Part shown: piece after piece, positions 18,078 to 27,238 of the stretch
Position numbering within the stretch: position 1 is the first letter of the stretch
Layout of the letters: every line of letters starts with the position of its first letter
Assembly: GCF_000802385.1 (NCBI RefSeq)
Contig: NZ_JTDN01000002.1
Location: 310,001-374,000, forward strand
Length of the DNA: 64,000 nucleotides
From: Croceibacterium mercuriale
GTDB taxonomy: Bacteria; Pseudomonadota; Alphaproteobacteria; Sphingomonadales; Sphingomonadaceae
Direction: 5' to 3'
Translations under genes and position numbers: made by a program
Notes under the pieces: model-generated
What the model was told of the DNA's origin: nothing
What the model saw: only the letters and a program-made list of their open reading frames with translations
Databases searched by the model: none

Positions 18078-18844
18078 GCGTAGATCATCCTTCGTGTCAT
18101 GCCGCCATCCACCACCAGCTGCTGCCCGGTGACGAAGCCGGCGGTCGCCAGATATTCGATCGCGCGGGCAATATCGGCCACCTCGCCGACCCGGCCGGCG
18201 GGATGCTGCTCGCGATCTGCCGCGCTGTGGTCGGGCGCCTTGCGCTCCGTCGCCTTCTGCCACGGTCCGGTCTCGATCCAGCCGGGCAGCACGGCATTGA
18301 CCCGCACCTGCGGCCCCAGCGACACCGCCATGGCATGGGTCAGCGCATCCAGCCCGCCCTTCGCCGCCGCATAGGCATAGGTATCCGGTTCCGATTGCAG
18401 CGCGCGGGTGGAGGAAATGTTGACGATGCTGGCGCCCGCCTGATCCGGTGCCGCCCGCCGCAGCAGCGGCAAGGCCTGCCGGCTGCACAGGAAGGCGGCG
18501 GTTAGGCTGGCATCGATCCACCGCTGCCAGTCGGCCAGCGCCAGATCCTCCAGCGGGCCGCATGCGGGATCGGCGATGCCGCTATTGTTGACCAGGCAGG
18601 TCAGCGGCGCCCCGCCCAGCCACGCGTCGACCTGCCGGAAGGCGGCGATGACATCGGCCTCCTGCCCGCAATCGGCGGTGATTGTCAGGCAGGCCTCCGC
18701 GGGCAGCAGGGAGGCGAGCTCCGCCAGCGCCGCCTCGTCCCGGTCCAGCGCGACGACGCGCCACCCTAGGCCACCGAAATGCAAGGCGGTGCCCCGGCCG
18801 ATGCCGCTGCCGCCGCCTGTCACGAGGATGGTCCGGTCGCTCAT
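18074..18844 (-). CDS. Short-chain dehydrogenase/reductase
   Basis: Classical SDR of 256 residues, cytoplasmic. The cofactor loop TGGGSGIGRGTALHF lies near residue 9, ALDRD at the end of beta-2 suggests NAD preference, and the NNSG variant of NNAG is near residue 87. Catalytic Ser is in IVNISSTRAL and the Tyr/Lys pair in TYAYAAAKGGLDAL. The C-terminus ends [14 protein letters not shown]. The substrate is unknown. It is translationally coupled to the gamma-glutamylcyclotransferase-like gene. Confidence 0.88.
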   Translation of the reverse strand: MSDRTILVTGGGSGIGRGTALHFGGLGWRVVALDRDEAALAELASLLPAEACLTITADCGQEADVIAAFRQVDAWLGGAPLTCLVNNSGIADPACGPLEDLALADWQRWIDASLTAAFLCSRQALPLLRRAAPDQAGASIVNISSTRALQSEPDTYAYAAAKGGLDALTHAMAVSLGPQVRVNAVLPGWIETGPWQKATERKAPDHSAADREQHPAGRVGEVADIARAIEYLATAGFVTGQQLVVDGGMTRRMIYA

Positions 18845-18937
18845 ACCGGCAGCAACGCCCGGGCAAGGCAGCGGTGCCGATCACCGGATCGATGCCTCTG
18901 CTATCGTCCCCGAGCGAAGGACAGGGCAGACTGCCGC

Positions 18938-19732
18938 TCAGTGGTCGTGACCGTCCCCGCCCCCCATAGCCTCCAGCACATCCTCCAGTCGCGCGGGATC
19001 GCCCAGCGCCAGGACGTGCCCGGCCGAACCGCCATGCAGCGGCTCCCCGTTCCAGTCGCACATCAGGCCGCCGGCGCCCTCCACCACCGGAACCAGCGCG
19101 GCGAAGTCGTGCAGCTTCAGCCCGGCCTCGCACACCAGGTCCAGATGCCCGGCGGCGAGCAGGCCGTAATTGTAGCAGTCGCCGCCCATGATCATCCGGC
19201 GGTGGTCGGTCTTCTGCGCCAGCGCCATGAAGGTGTCGCCTTCGTCGGCGGTGAAATAATGCGGCCCGGTGGTGGCGATCGTCGCACCCGACAGTTCGCG
19301 GCACGGGCGCGTGCGGACGGCCACGCCGTTCAGCGTGGTCGGCTGGCCGGTCACGCCCACCCAGCGTTCGCGCTGGATCGGCTGGTCGATGATGCCCAGC
19401 ACCGGGAAGCCCTTTACCAGCAGCGCGATCAGCGTGCCGAAGGTCGCGCGCCCCACCAGGAAGCTGGCGGTGCCGTCGATCGGGTCGAGCACCCATTGCC
19501 GGCCGGACCGGCCCTCGCTGGTGCCGAATTCCTCCCCATGCACGCCGTCCTGCGGCACCTCCGCCGTCAGGATCCGCCGCATCGCCTCCTCCGCTGCGCG
19601 GTCGGCGATGGTCACGGGGCTGGCATCGCCCTTGCGCTCCGCATCCAGGCCGGTGCGGAAATGCGGCCGGATCGCGTCTCCGGCGGCATCCGCCAGCCGG
19701 TGTGCGAGGGCGAGTTCGGCGGTGAGTCTCAT
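18938..19732 (-). CDS. hisN: Histidinol-phosphatase, inositol monophosphatase family
   Basis: Mg-dependent phosphatase of 264 residues. It probably performs the histidinol-phosphate step of histidine synthesis, as HisN does in alphaproteobacteria. The metal site is visible in VHGEEFG (Glu), WVLDPIDGTASF (Asp, Asp) and KLHDFAALVPVVEGAGG (Asp). An inositol- or nucleotide-phosphatase role cannot be excluded from sequence. The C-terminus is a histidine-rich GGGDGHDH tail. It starts one base after the prs stop. Confidence 0.82.
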   Translation of the reverse strand: MRLTAELALAHRLADAAGDAIRPHFRTGLDAERKGDASPVTIADRAAEEAMRRILTAEVPQDGVHGEEFGTSEGRSGRQWVLDPIDGTASFLVGRATFGTLIALLVKGFPVLGIIDQPIQRERWVGVTGQPTTLNGVAVRTRPCRELSGATIATTGPHYFTADEGDTFMALAQKTDHRRMIMGGDCYNYGLLAAGHLDLVCEAGLKLHDFAALVPVVEGAGGLMCDWNGEPLHGGSAGHVLALGDPARLEDVLEAMGGGDGHDH

Positions 19733-19733
19733 C

Positions 19734-20669
19734 TCAGTCGAACAGGCTGGAGACGCTGCTCTCGTCGGCGATGCGGCGCATGGCCTCGCCGATCAGCGGG
19801 GCGACGGTCAGCACGCGGATGCGGTCGCACTCGCGCGCGGCCTCCGTCGGCAGGATGGTGTCGGTGATGACCAGCTCGGTCAGGGCGCTGCCCGCCACCC
19901 GGGCAACCGCGCCGCCGGACAGCACGCCGTGGGTGATATAGGCCGCCACGCTCTTTGCGCCGGCACTCATCAGCGCCTGCGCCGCGTTGCACAGCGTGCC
20001 ACCGGAATCGACGATGTCGTCGATCAGCACGCAATTGCGGCCCGCGACCTCGCCGATGATGTTCATCACCTCGGATTCGCCGGGCCGCTCGCGCCGCTTG
20101 TCGACGATCGCCAGCGCGGCATTGTCCAGCCGCTTGGCCAGCGCGCGGGCGCGCACCACGCCGCCCACGTCGGGCGACACCACCATCAGGTCCTGGCTGC
20201 CATACCGCGCCAGGATGTCCGCCGCCATCACCGGCGCGGCATAGAGATTGTCGGTCGGAATATCGAAAAAGCCCTGGATCTGCCCGGCATGCAGGTCGAC
20301 GGACAGCACGCGATTGGCGCCGGCTTCCGTGATCAGGTTGGCCACCAGCTTGGCGCTGATCGGGGTCCGCGGCCCCGGCTTGCGGTCCTGCCTGGCATAA
20401 CCGAAATAGGGCAGCACCGCGGTGATCCGCCGGGCGGAGGCGCGGCGGAGCGCGTCGATCCCGATCAGCAGTTCCATCAGATTGTCGTTCGCCGGGTAGC
20501 TGGTCGACTGCACGATGAACACGTCCTCGCCCCGCACGTTCTCGTTGATCTCGACGAAGATCTCCTCGTCGGCGAAGCGGCGGACGCTGGCATCGGTCAG
20601 CGGAAGTTCCAGATAGCCGGCGATCGCGCGGGCGAGCGGCAGATTGGCATTGCCAGCGAGAATCTTCAT
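19734..20669 (-). CDS. prs: Ribose-phosphate pyrophosphokinase
   Basis: Makes PRPP from ribose 5-phosphate and ATP for purine, pyrimidine, histidine and tryptophan synthesis. It has 311 residues, the normal length. [20 protein letters not shown] near residue 32, [20 protein letters not shown] near residue 93, the ribose-phosphate loop [11 protein letters not shown], and the PRPP-binding [12 protein letters not shown] near residue 215 are all intact. The pairing with hisN makes sense because histidine synthesis consumes PRPP. Confidence 0.97.
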   Translation of the reverse strand: MKILAGNANLPLARAIAGYLELPLTDASVRRFADEEIFVEINENVRGEDVFIVQSTSYPANDNLMELLIGIDALRRASARRITAVLPYFGYARQDRKPGPRTPISAKLVANLITEAGANRVLSVDLHAGQIQGFFDIPTDNLYAAPVMAADILARYGSQDLMVVSPDVGGVVRARALAKRLDNAALAIVDKRRERPGESEVMNIIGEVAGRNCVLIDDIVDSGGTLCNAAQALMSAGAKSVAAYITHGVLSGGAVARVAGSALTELVITDTILPTEAARECDRIRVLTVAPLIGEAMRRIADESSVSSLFD

Positions 20670-20746
20670 GGGTTCGGACCGATCCAGGATTGCTGCGTCG
20701 GGCGGGCGTCTAGCCCAGCGTCACACGATTGCAACCTGCACGGACA

Positions 20747-23278
20747 TCACGGCCCCTCCCCGGGCCTCCCCTCCGGCGGGGCCGGCATTGCCGGATTGAC
20801 CAGCCGGATCGTGATGCGCGCCACGCCCGCATTGCCGTGGGCGCGACCGGCGTAGAAATGATCGACCGGCAGGCCGAACGGCAGCACCGCCTCGTTCGCG
20901 AACAGCATCAGTTCCCCGCCGCGCGGCGCGACGAAGCTGCCGCCCCACCGGTTGGGCCGGGTCACGCTCTGCTCCAGCACCAGCGGCTCCATATGCACGC
21001 GGTCCGCCAGCTGCAGCCGGCCGGGGCCGCGGCGGATCGCCATGATCGGTTGCAGGTAGTTGGCGCCGATCACCCGGCGCAGCGGCACGCCGACATAGCC
21101 CGCCAGCCCCAGATCGCCGGCCGACAGCCCCAGCGGCGTGGCCGCCACGCCGCCATCGGACCAGGGTTCGGTCACGTCCAGCTCCACCACATATCGCGCC
21201 TGGCTCCGCACCACGAAGCCGCTGCTGCGGCATGGCACGGCGGTCGGCAGGTCGAGCGTGGCCACCTGCAATGGCTGCGTGGCCGAGCGGCGCGGGCACA
21301 GCGCCTCCCCGCGTTCCAGCTCCGGCAGCAACAGCTGGGCGGACAGGCCGACCAGCAGCCAGCCGAGCAGCACCAGCAGCGCCAGCGCGGTCAGCGCTGG
21401 CAGGATGTGCCATTTCAGCAGGCGGAAGGCGCCGCGATACTTGCCGGAGGTGCGCAGCCGCTCCATCCAGGATGGGTCCGTCCGTTCGGGGCCAGGGCCA
21501 TCCACCTTCAGCATCGCGCGCCAGACCACCCGCGCCTGCTGCCGCATCCGCCGCTCCAGCCGGCCGCTCCACACCATCAGCAGCCCGATCGCGGCGACCA
21601 GCAGCAGGAACCAGAAGGCGTTGTCGGCGGCCGTATCGATCAGCCCGTGCGCCATGCCGGGCGTGACCAGCGTCAGCATCCGGATGATGCCGCCGACCCA
21701 GGTCCGGCCATCGGCCAGCACCGGCGGGTTGACGACATGATCCACCCACAGCGGCATGGATACCAGCAGCAGCGTGGCGGTCAGCGTCAGGAAATAGGCG
21801 ACCCGCCGCAGCCACACCTTGTCCCACACCGCCTGCATCGCGGCCGCCCGCGCCGCGCCAAGATCGGGCTGTTCCAGCCGGCGGCGGATCGCGGGCGCCA
21901 CCATCGGCGCGGGCATCTGCCGGGACGCCGGCGGCGGATGCAGGCTCTCGCTGTCGGGCTGGGCCACGGTCTCGCCGTGGCCTTCGGGCATCAGGATGAC
22001 CTGCGCGGGCAGGTTGATCGGGGCGTAGCGGTCCGTGCCGTCGGCGATCCGCGCGACGACGCTTTCATGCACGCGCACCCGCTTCAGCAGGCCCCGCTGC
22101 GCACCGGCGGCATCACGGTGGTCCGGGTCCGCGATGATGGAGCGGATGCCCGGCCCGTCCAGCCACGCCTCGATATTGCGCGGCTGGTAGCGGTAGTAGG
22201 CGCCGGTCCCGGCACGGCTGTCATGCAGCGGGCCGGCACTGCTGGCCAGCGCCCGGAACCGTTCGGTGATGATCTCCAGCGTGCGCAGCCCGGCCTTGTT
22301 CGCTTCCTCCATCATCCACAGGAACGACACGAAGCTGAGGCTTTCGTCCGGGTAGCCGCCGCCCACATCGGCATGCATGCCCGTGAACCAGACCTGTCGC
22401 ATCCGGTCCGGCGCGACGGCACCCTCGGCGACCAGCCGGTCCTCGTTCACCTCGTCCCACAGCAGCGGGTGGAACGCATCGCGCGCATCGTCGATCGCCA
22501 GCGCATGCCGCGCGCAGCCGACGCGCGGATTGAGGCAGTAATCGGGCATGGACAGGGCATACAGCCAGTTGTCGATCCCCCGGGTGATCTCCACGATCGG
22601 CCCGCCATAGGCCGCCACCGTGTCCCACACGCCCACGAACGGCATGTCCGGGCGGTAGTTCATCGCCGGATCGTAGACCGACTGGTTGCGCCAGCGCCGC
22701 CAGTGCCGCGACACGGCCGCGCGGGCCGTGCGATACAGCCGCGTCGGCCATTGCAGCTTGCGCGGCAGGAAGTCGGCGCGGAACGTGCGGTACGCATCGC
22801 GGCTGAGCCGGGCGAGGTCCGCCTCGTCCCGCGCCGCCACCAGCCCCTGGCTGGCGATCAGCGCGATGACCAGCCGCATGGTGAACGCCCCGCGGCTGAA
22901 GCCGAAGCCGTAGATCGCGTCCCCGCCCGGCAGCGGCTCCGCGCCCCGTTCCTGTCCGGCCGCCGCCCGGTAGTTGCGGCAGGCATAGCGGTAGATTTCC
23001 AGGATGTTGCGGCGCAGGCCGAAGCCGAAGATCCCCGCCAGCATGGCCAGCGGCCGCAGGGCAGAGGTGCCCACGCCATTGTCGTAGAAGGCGATCTGCT
23101 TGCGCTTGCCGGGCGCGGCGGGGCCCAGGTCGACCGCCTCGTACATGCGCCACACATTGGTCTTGAACAGCTTGGCGCTGCTGTTGCCGGTGCCGTCGGA
23201 AAACAGGACGATTGCCCTGCCGCGGGGTGATCCGGGCGTCGTGCCCGCGGCTGCGTCCTGCTCCATCGGTCCGGCCAT
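20747..23278 (-). CDS. DUF2235 alpha/beta hydrolase with membrane segments
   Basis: An 843-residue protein with an N-terminal DUF2235 domain, related to Tle1-type phospholipases. IVLFSDGTGNSS lies near residue 27, the nucleophile loop YGFGFSRGAFTMR near residue 125, and FTGMHADVGGGYPDESLSF, with the catalytic Asp/His region, near residue 305. Hydrophobic helices at about 485-505, 540-560 and 610-640 suggest membrane anchoring. A beta-rich C-terminal part follows. GGAGGGGG precedes the ATG. No type VI secretion genes are nearby, so an effector role is unsupported. A housekeeping lipid hydrolase is equally possible. Confidence 0.8.
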   Translation of the reverse strand: MAGPMEQDAAAGTTPGSPRGRAIVLFSDGTGNSSAKLFKTNVWRMYEAVDLGPAAPGKRKQIAFYDNGVGTSALRPLAMLAGIFGFGLRRNILEIYRYACRNYRAAAGQERGAEPLPGGDAIYGFGFSRGAFTMRLVIALIASQGLVAARDEADLARLSRDAYRTFRADFLPRKLQWPTRLYRTARAAVSRHWRRWRNQSVYDPAMNYRPDMPFVGVWDTVAAYGGPIVEITRGIDNWLYALSMPDYCLNPRVGCARHALAIDDARDAFHPLLWDEVNEDRLVAEGAVAPDRMRQVWFTGMHADVGGGYPDESLSFVSFLWMMEEANKAGLRTLEIITERFRALASSAGPLHDSRAGTGAYYRYQPRNIEAWLDGPGIRSIIADPDHRDAAGAQRGLLKRVRVHESVVARIADGTDRYAPINLPAQVILMPEGHGETVAQPDSESLHPPPASRQMPAPMVAPAIRRRLEQPDLGAARAAAMQAVWDKVWLRRVAYFLTLTATLLLVSMPLWVDHVVNPPVLADGRTWVGGIIRMLTLVTPGMAHGLIDTAADNAFWFLLLVAAIGLLMVWSGRLERRMRQQARVVWRAMLKVDGPGPERTDPSWMERLRTSGKYRGAFRLLKWHILPALTALALLVLLGWLLVGLSAQLLLPELERGEALCPRRSATQPLQVATLDLPTAVPCRSSGFVVRSQARYVVELDVTEPWSDGGVAATPLGLSAGDLGLAGYVGVPLRRVIGANYLQPIMAIRRGPGRLQLADRVHMEPLVLEQSVTRPNRWGGSFVAPRGGELMLFANEAVLPFGLPVDHFYAGRAHGNAGVARITIRLVNPAMPAPPEGRPGEGP

Positions 23279-23392
23279 CGCGCTGCCCCCTCCACCCCGT
23301 GGAAGAAAGGCTGCGCCCCGCCTTGCATCCGGTCAATACAGAGCGGCAGGCACCAAGTGTCCGGCCGTGCAAATCGCTGATTCGCCCGCGAT

Positions 23393-23896
23393 CTATTTCA
23401 GCGCATCGGCCAGCTGCGCCTTGTTCATCTTCGACCGGCCCTTGATATCGCGCTTGCGGGCCTCCGCCATCAGCTCCGCCTTTGTCGACTCGCCGGCATG
23501 ACCGTCACGATATCTGGCGGTCTTGTGCGCGACGTCATCCGGCTGGGCGGAGAACTGCTTGCCCTGCTTCGTGTCGCGCCGCTTCTTGGCGGTGGTGCGG
23601 GCATATTCCTCGTCCGACAGCGCCGCGCGGGCCGCCTTGGGCAAATAGCGTTCGCCGGTCTCGCCGCTTTTCCCGCCGGACCTGGTGCCCCACTCCTCCT
23701 CGGACCACTGGTGCAGGCTGTTGTCCTCGTCCTTCTGGCCGATGTATCCGCCGCCTTCGTGCTTGTATTCCTGCACCGCCAGCTGCGCCTTGCGGGCGGA
23801 CCACTGGCCCTTCTTCCCGCCCTTGTCGCCGGCGGTGACCTCGTCCTTGACCTTGTCCCACAGATCGGGATCGTCGCGCTTGGCCGTATCGCTCAT
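23393..23896 (-). CDS. DUF5872-like protein with C-terminal Rho-N/SAP-like motif
   Basis: A 167-residue, highly charged protein starting MSDTAKRDDPDLWDKVKDEV. The middle part (GQWSARKAQLAVQEYK, LHQWSEEEWGTRSG) resembles DUF5872, common in bacteria and large DNA viruses. The last 35 residues (STKAELMAEARKRDIKGRSK) resemble the helical Rho-N/SAP motif that binds nucleic acid. It has no signal or membrane segment. A nucleic-acid-associated role is inferred from the tail only. Divergent from the secreted protein at 24053. Confidence 0.72.
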   Translation of the reverse strand: MSDTAKRDDPDLWDKVKDEVTAGDKGGKKGQWSARKAQLAVQEYKHEGGGYIGQKDEDNSLHQWSEEEWGTRSGGKSGETGERYLPKAARAALSDEEYARTTAKKRRDTKQGKQFSAQPDDVAHKTARYRDGHAGESTKAELMAEARKRDIKGRSKMNKAQLADALK

Positions 23897-24052
23897 GACA
23901 CACTCCTGCCCCGCCCGCGGCCGAAACGCGGGACCGGCCCGGATTGTGCCGGGCGACTGACTGGCGCGGGCGGTGCAGCCCGTGCCGAGAATGGCTTGCG
24001 CCGCCCGCCGGACGGCGCAATGACGAGGATGGCGCGGAAGGGAACATGGCCG

Positions 24053-24502
24053 ATGCGAGGAGTGCCCCGGACCCTGTCGCCCACGCGGCTGCTCGCGCTG
24101 CTGCTGCTGGCCGCGCCCGTCAGCGTGCAGGCGCAGGACGGTGCCGCCCCGCCGCTGACCGCCGAACAGGCGCTGGCCACTGCGGCCGCCCGCTACACCA
24201 CCCGCCCGCCCCGGCCCGAACCCTGCCCGGAAAGCAGCGGCGACGTGATCGTGGTCTGCCGCCAGCTGGAAGAATGGACCGGCGGCATGGGCCTGTCCCC
24301 CACGGCGCAGGCGATCGCCAACGGGACGATGCCGCCCGACCCTATCCCGCAGGCGCCCGACTTCGCCGGCCCGTCCACCAATGTGGCGGCGCGCGGCTGC
24401 TTCATCCCGCCCTGCCCGGGGGAGCCCGCCCTGCTGATCGACCTGAAGGCGATACCCGAGGCGCCGCCCGGATCGGACGCCGCACGATACGCAGGAAACT
24501 AG
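24053..24502 (+). CDS. Hypothetical secreted protein
   Basis: A 149-residue protein with no recognised function. MRGVPRTLSPTRLLALLLLA and the following AAPVSVQAQ form a signal peptide. The start at 24053 is chosen for the AAGGGA 8 bases upstream, with other in-frame ATGs at 24020 and 24029. The mature part has the ESSGDVIVVCRQLEEW stretch and ARGCFIPPCPG cysteines seen in small periplasmic proteins of sphingomonads. It converges with hom, whose stop lies 5 bases away. Confidence 0.6.
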   Translation: MRGVPRTLSPTRLLALLLLAAPVSVQAQDGAAPPLTAEQALATAAARYTTRPPRPEPCPESSGDVIVVCRQLEEWTGGMGLSPTAQAIANGTMPPDPIPQAPDFAGPSTNVAARGCFIPPCPGEPALLIDLKAIPEAPPGSDAARYAGN

Positions 24503-24506
24503 GCGC

Positions 24507-25820
24507 TCAGTCCAGCAAGCGCAGCACCAGCGGCGGCCGTGCCAGGCTGGGCGATTCGCGCAGCAGCTCCAGCGCATGGACCACGCCGCGTTCCGGCCCG
24601 TCATGCGTGACCATCGCCACCAGCACCTCGCCGCCCTCGTCCGCCTGGCCCTGCTGGATCAGGCTTTCGATGGACACGCCGGCATCGCGCATCGCCGCGG
24701 TGATCTCCGCCAGCACGCCCGGCCGGTCGGCCACGATGAAGCGCAGATAGGCACGGCCCCGGCGGGTGGCGCCGTCGGCGGCGGCCATCTGCTCCAGCTC
24801 CGCGACCGGCACGCTGAAGGGCGGGCCGGTATCGCCCCGGGCGATGTCGATCAGGTCGGCGACCACCGCGCTGGCGGTCGGGCCATCACCCGCGCCGGCG
24901 CCCTGGAACAGCAGCCGGCCGCTGAAATTGCCTTCCGCCACCACCGCGTTGGTGGCGCCGTCGACAGCTGCCAGCGGGTGGCTGCGCGGCACCAGGCAGG
25001 GCTGGACCCGCTGGAACAGGCGCGTGCCGCCTTCCTCGCACTCGGCCATGCCGATCAGCCGGATGACATAGCCCAGCGCATCGGCCCGGGCGATGTCGGC
25101 CGCGCGGATGCGGGTGATGCCCTCCACCTCCACCTGGTCGAACGCCACGCCCGCACCGAAGCCGATCGCGGCCAGGATCGCCAGCTTGTGCGCGGCATCC
25201 GTCCCTTCGATGTCGAAGGCGGGATCGGCCTCGGCATAGCCCAGCGCCTGCGCTTCCTTCAGCACGTCGCCGAAGTCGCGGCCGGTATCCTCCATGGTGG
25301 ACAGGATGTAATTGCAGGTGCCGTTCAGGATCCCATAGATGCGGGTCAGCGCATTGGCTGCCGCGCCTTCGCGCAGGCCCTTGATCACCGGGATGCCGCC
25401 GGCCACCGCGGCTTCGAACTTCAGGGGCGCGCCGCGGCCGTCATTGGCGGCTTCGGACATGCCGGCCAGCTCCATGCCGTGATGCGCGATCATCGCCTTG
25501 TTGGCGGTCACCAGTCCCTTGCCCAAGCCCAGCGTGCGGCGCGCCAGGGCCAGTGCCGGCCCGTCGCTGCCGCCGATCAGCTCCACCACCACGTCCACGT
25601 CCGGCCGGCCGGCCAGCAGGGCCAGGTCGTCTTCCCACTGGTAGGGGGACAGGTCCACGCCGCGGTCGCGCGCCCGGTCACGGGCAGACACGGCGACGAT
25701 CTCGATCGGGCGCCCGGCGCGGCGGGCAATCAGCGCGCCATTGGCGGTGAGCAGGCGGATCACGCCGCCGCCCACCGTGCCAAGACCAGCAAGTGCGATG
25801 CGAAGCGGTGCTGCGGCCAT
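24507..25820 (-). CDS. hom: Homoserine dehydrogenase
   Basis: NAD(P)H-dependent reduction of aspartate semialdehyde to homoserine, the branch point to threonine and methionine. It has 437 residues. The nucleotide loop GLGTVGGGVIRLL lies near residue 12, VTANKAMIAHHG near residue 105, the catalytic KFEAAVAGGIPVIKGLREG near residue 137, and a C-terminal ACT domain (about 345-430, LRFIVADRPGVLAEITAAM), implying feedback control by threonine. AGGAGGA precedes the ATG. No other threonine-pathway gene is adjacent. Confidence 0.96.
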   Translation of the reverse strand: MAAAPLRIALAGLGTVGGGVIRLLTANGALIARRAGRPIEIVAVSARDRARDRGVDLSPYQWEDDLALLAGRPDVDVVVELIGGSDGPALALARRTLGLGKGLVTANKAMIAHHGMELAGMSEAANDGRGAPLKFEAAVAGGIPVIKGLREGAAANALTRIYGILNGTCNYILSTMEDTGRDFGDVLKEAQALGYAEADPAFDIEGTDAAHKLAILAAIGFGAGVAFDQVEVEGITRIRAADIARADALGYVIRLIGMAECEEGGTRLFQRVQPCLVPRSHPLAAVDGATNAVVAEGNFSGRLLFQGAGAGDGPTASAVVADLIDIARGDTGPPFSVPVAELEQMAAADGATRRGRAYLRFIVADRPGVLAEITAAMRDAGVSIESLIQQGQADEGGEVLVAMVTHDGPERGVVHALELLRESPSLARPPLVLRLLD

Positions 25821-25924
25821 GGTGTATCGATCCTCCTGTCGCGGCCCACCCCCCTGGCGCCGCGGCCGGCCGGGTTAGGCGAGGGGGCGGCGCTTGGCTA
25901 GTCGCCTGCCGCCCGCCCGCGCGG

Positions 25925-26866
25925 TCAGGTCCGCGTGCGGGTGCAGGGGCCCAGCGCGTCCAGTACCACCTGGTAATCGGCCCGCGCACGCTGCCGGTCG
26001 CTACCCGGCCCGGTCAGGAAGGCGTCGTTCGCCAGTTCGCGCGGAAGCCCGCAGGCCAGGCGATACCAGCCCGGCGTATCCGGGGCCGGCGGCGTTGCCG
26101 ACTGGTCGATGATCTCGCTCCATGACACGCCCCATTGCGGCGCCATGTTGGGCCGGCGAATCACCGAAATGCTCGCCGGCACGCCGGTGGCGGTCTCCAC
26201 GATCATCTGCGTTTCCGATTCGCCCGCCAGATTGCCGGGGGTGTAGAGCACGTGGCGCACGCCGGTGACCGGCGGCGGCACATCGCCATCCGCAAACTGG
26301 GTGATGACCTGCCGCAGGCGCGCCTCGAACGCGGGGTCCGCCGGCATCATGGCATCGGGCTGCACCAGCTGCAGCTGCCCCGCGCGGCCAGGCACGGTGT
26401 CGGCGAAGATCACGAAGCGCTGCTTGCGCAGCTTGGGCACGCGGCCCCGGTCGGTCAGCGGCACGTCGGCCAGGAAGCTGAGCTCCTGCCCCACGGGGGT
26501 CGGGGCGGCCAGCAGCGCCTGCGTTGTCGTTTCCAGGTACAGCCGGGCGCGTCCGGCGGCGAGGCCCGGCGCGCGCGCGGCATCCACCACCGCCTGCCGC
26601 CGAACCTGCACCACCGCCACGATCCCGGCATCTTCCACCAGACCGGCGATGTCGGGGTAGGTCAGGCTGCTGGCCGGGCCGGTCGGCAGCGCGGGTGCGG
26701 AACCATTCCGGGGGGCATCGGCCGCCCGCGCCCCTTGGGCACTGGCCGCAGCCGGCCGGGCACCCTGCGCCACGGCCGGTGCGACTCCGATCGCCAGCGC
26801 CGCGACCAGCGCCGCCGCCATGGACGGGAAATTACGAAGCGCGGATGCGCGCACTAACATTTGCAT
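25925..26866 (-). CDS. Hypothetical secreted protein
   Basis: A 313-residue protein with a signal peptide (MQMLVRASALRNFPSM then AAALVAALAIGVAPAVA). The start at 26866 has AAAGG about 9 bases upstream. The region up to about residue 60 is Ala-rich and low-complexity. The mature domain (DIAGLVEDAGIVAVVQVRRQ, FIFADTVPGRAGQLQLV-like segments, LACGLPRELAN) is not assigned to a family I recognise. Only the domain's presence in sphingomonads is recalled. It is divergent from tonB across a 372-base gap. Confidence 0.65.
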   Translation of the reverse strand: MQMLVRASALRNFPSMAAALVAALAIGVAPAVAQGARPAAASAQGARAADAPRNGSAPALPTGPASSLTYPDIAGLVEDAGIVAVVQVRRQAVVDAARAPGLAAGRARLYLETTTQALLAAPTPVGQELSFLADVPLTDRGRVPKLRKQRFVIFADTVPGRAGQLQLVQPDAMMPADPAFEARLRQVITQFADGDVPPPVTGVRHVLYTPGNLAGESETQMIVETATGVPASISVIRRPNMAPQWGVSWSEIIDQSATPPAPDTPGWYRLACGLPRELANDAFLTGPGSDRQRARADYQVVLDALGPCTRTRT

Positions 26867-27150
26867 TGCCAAACACCTTTTCCCAGCAACGATGCTTTGT
26901 CAGCAAAGTATCGGCGGCCATCGCAGCTTTCCAATGGTGAATCGGGGTTGAACCGCCAAAAGCGTTTGCTCAAGCCCGAAGTGCTGGTTAAGACCTGATC
27001 GCAGGGGCCCAAACAGCATCGAAAAGCATGGGTTCCCGCAGTCCTTCGGAGGTTTGTGAAACGTACCGGTTTCGGCCGGGCGAACCTTCACGCTGGACAA
27101 AGCTTTGCTGCGGCTGGCAGGATGCGAATCCACAACCAACCGTTGCCGGC

Positions 27151-27171
27151 GCCGGGTGACACTCACCCGGC
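27151..27171. repeat. Palindrome 1 in the tonB leader
   Basis: GCCGGGTGA-CAC-TCACCCGGC, 9-bp perfect arms with a 3-base centre. It could be an mRNA hairpin or an operator. No T-run follows. Confidence 0.7.
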
Positions 27172-27191
27172 GACATCTATGAGCCGAACCG

Positions 27192-27211
27192 TTCCGTGCC
27201 CTGGCACGGAA
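27192..27211. repeat. Palindrome 2 in the tonB leader
   Basis: TTCCGTGCC-CT-GGCACGGAA, 9-bp perfect arms with a 2-base centre, ending 27 bases before the tonB ATG. The short centre favours a protein-bound operator over a stable RNA hairpin. Confidence 0.7.
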
Positions 27212-27238
27212 TTGATTGAAACGGAGTGAAGGGACTGG

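Larger units (their letters stand above)
26867..27238. other. Long divergent intergenic region upstream of tonB
   Basis: The 372 bases hold no gene that I can support. They contain two perfect palindromes (27151-27171 and 27192-27211) and a GGAG ribosome site before tonB. No convincing -35/-10 pair and no Fur-like box was found. Confidence 0.6.

Noticed and set aside
26867-27238. Fur box or consensus promoter for tonB
   Set aside because: No GATAAT-type repeats and no convincing -35/-10 pair found by eye.
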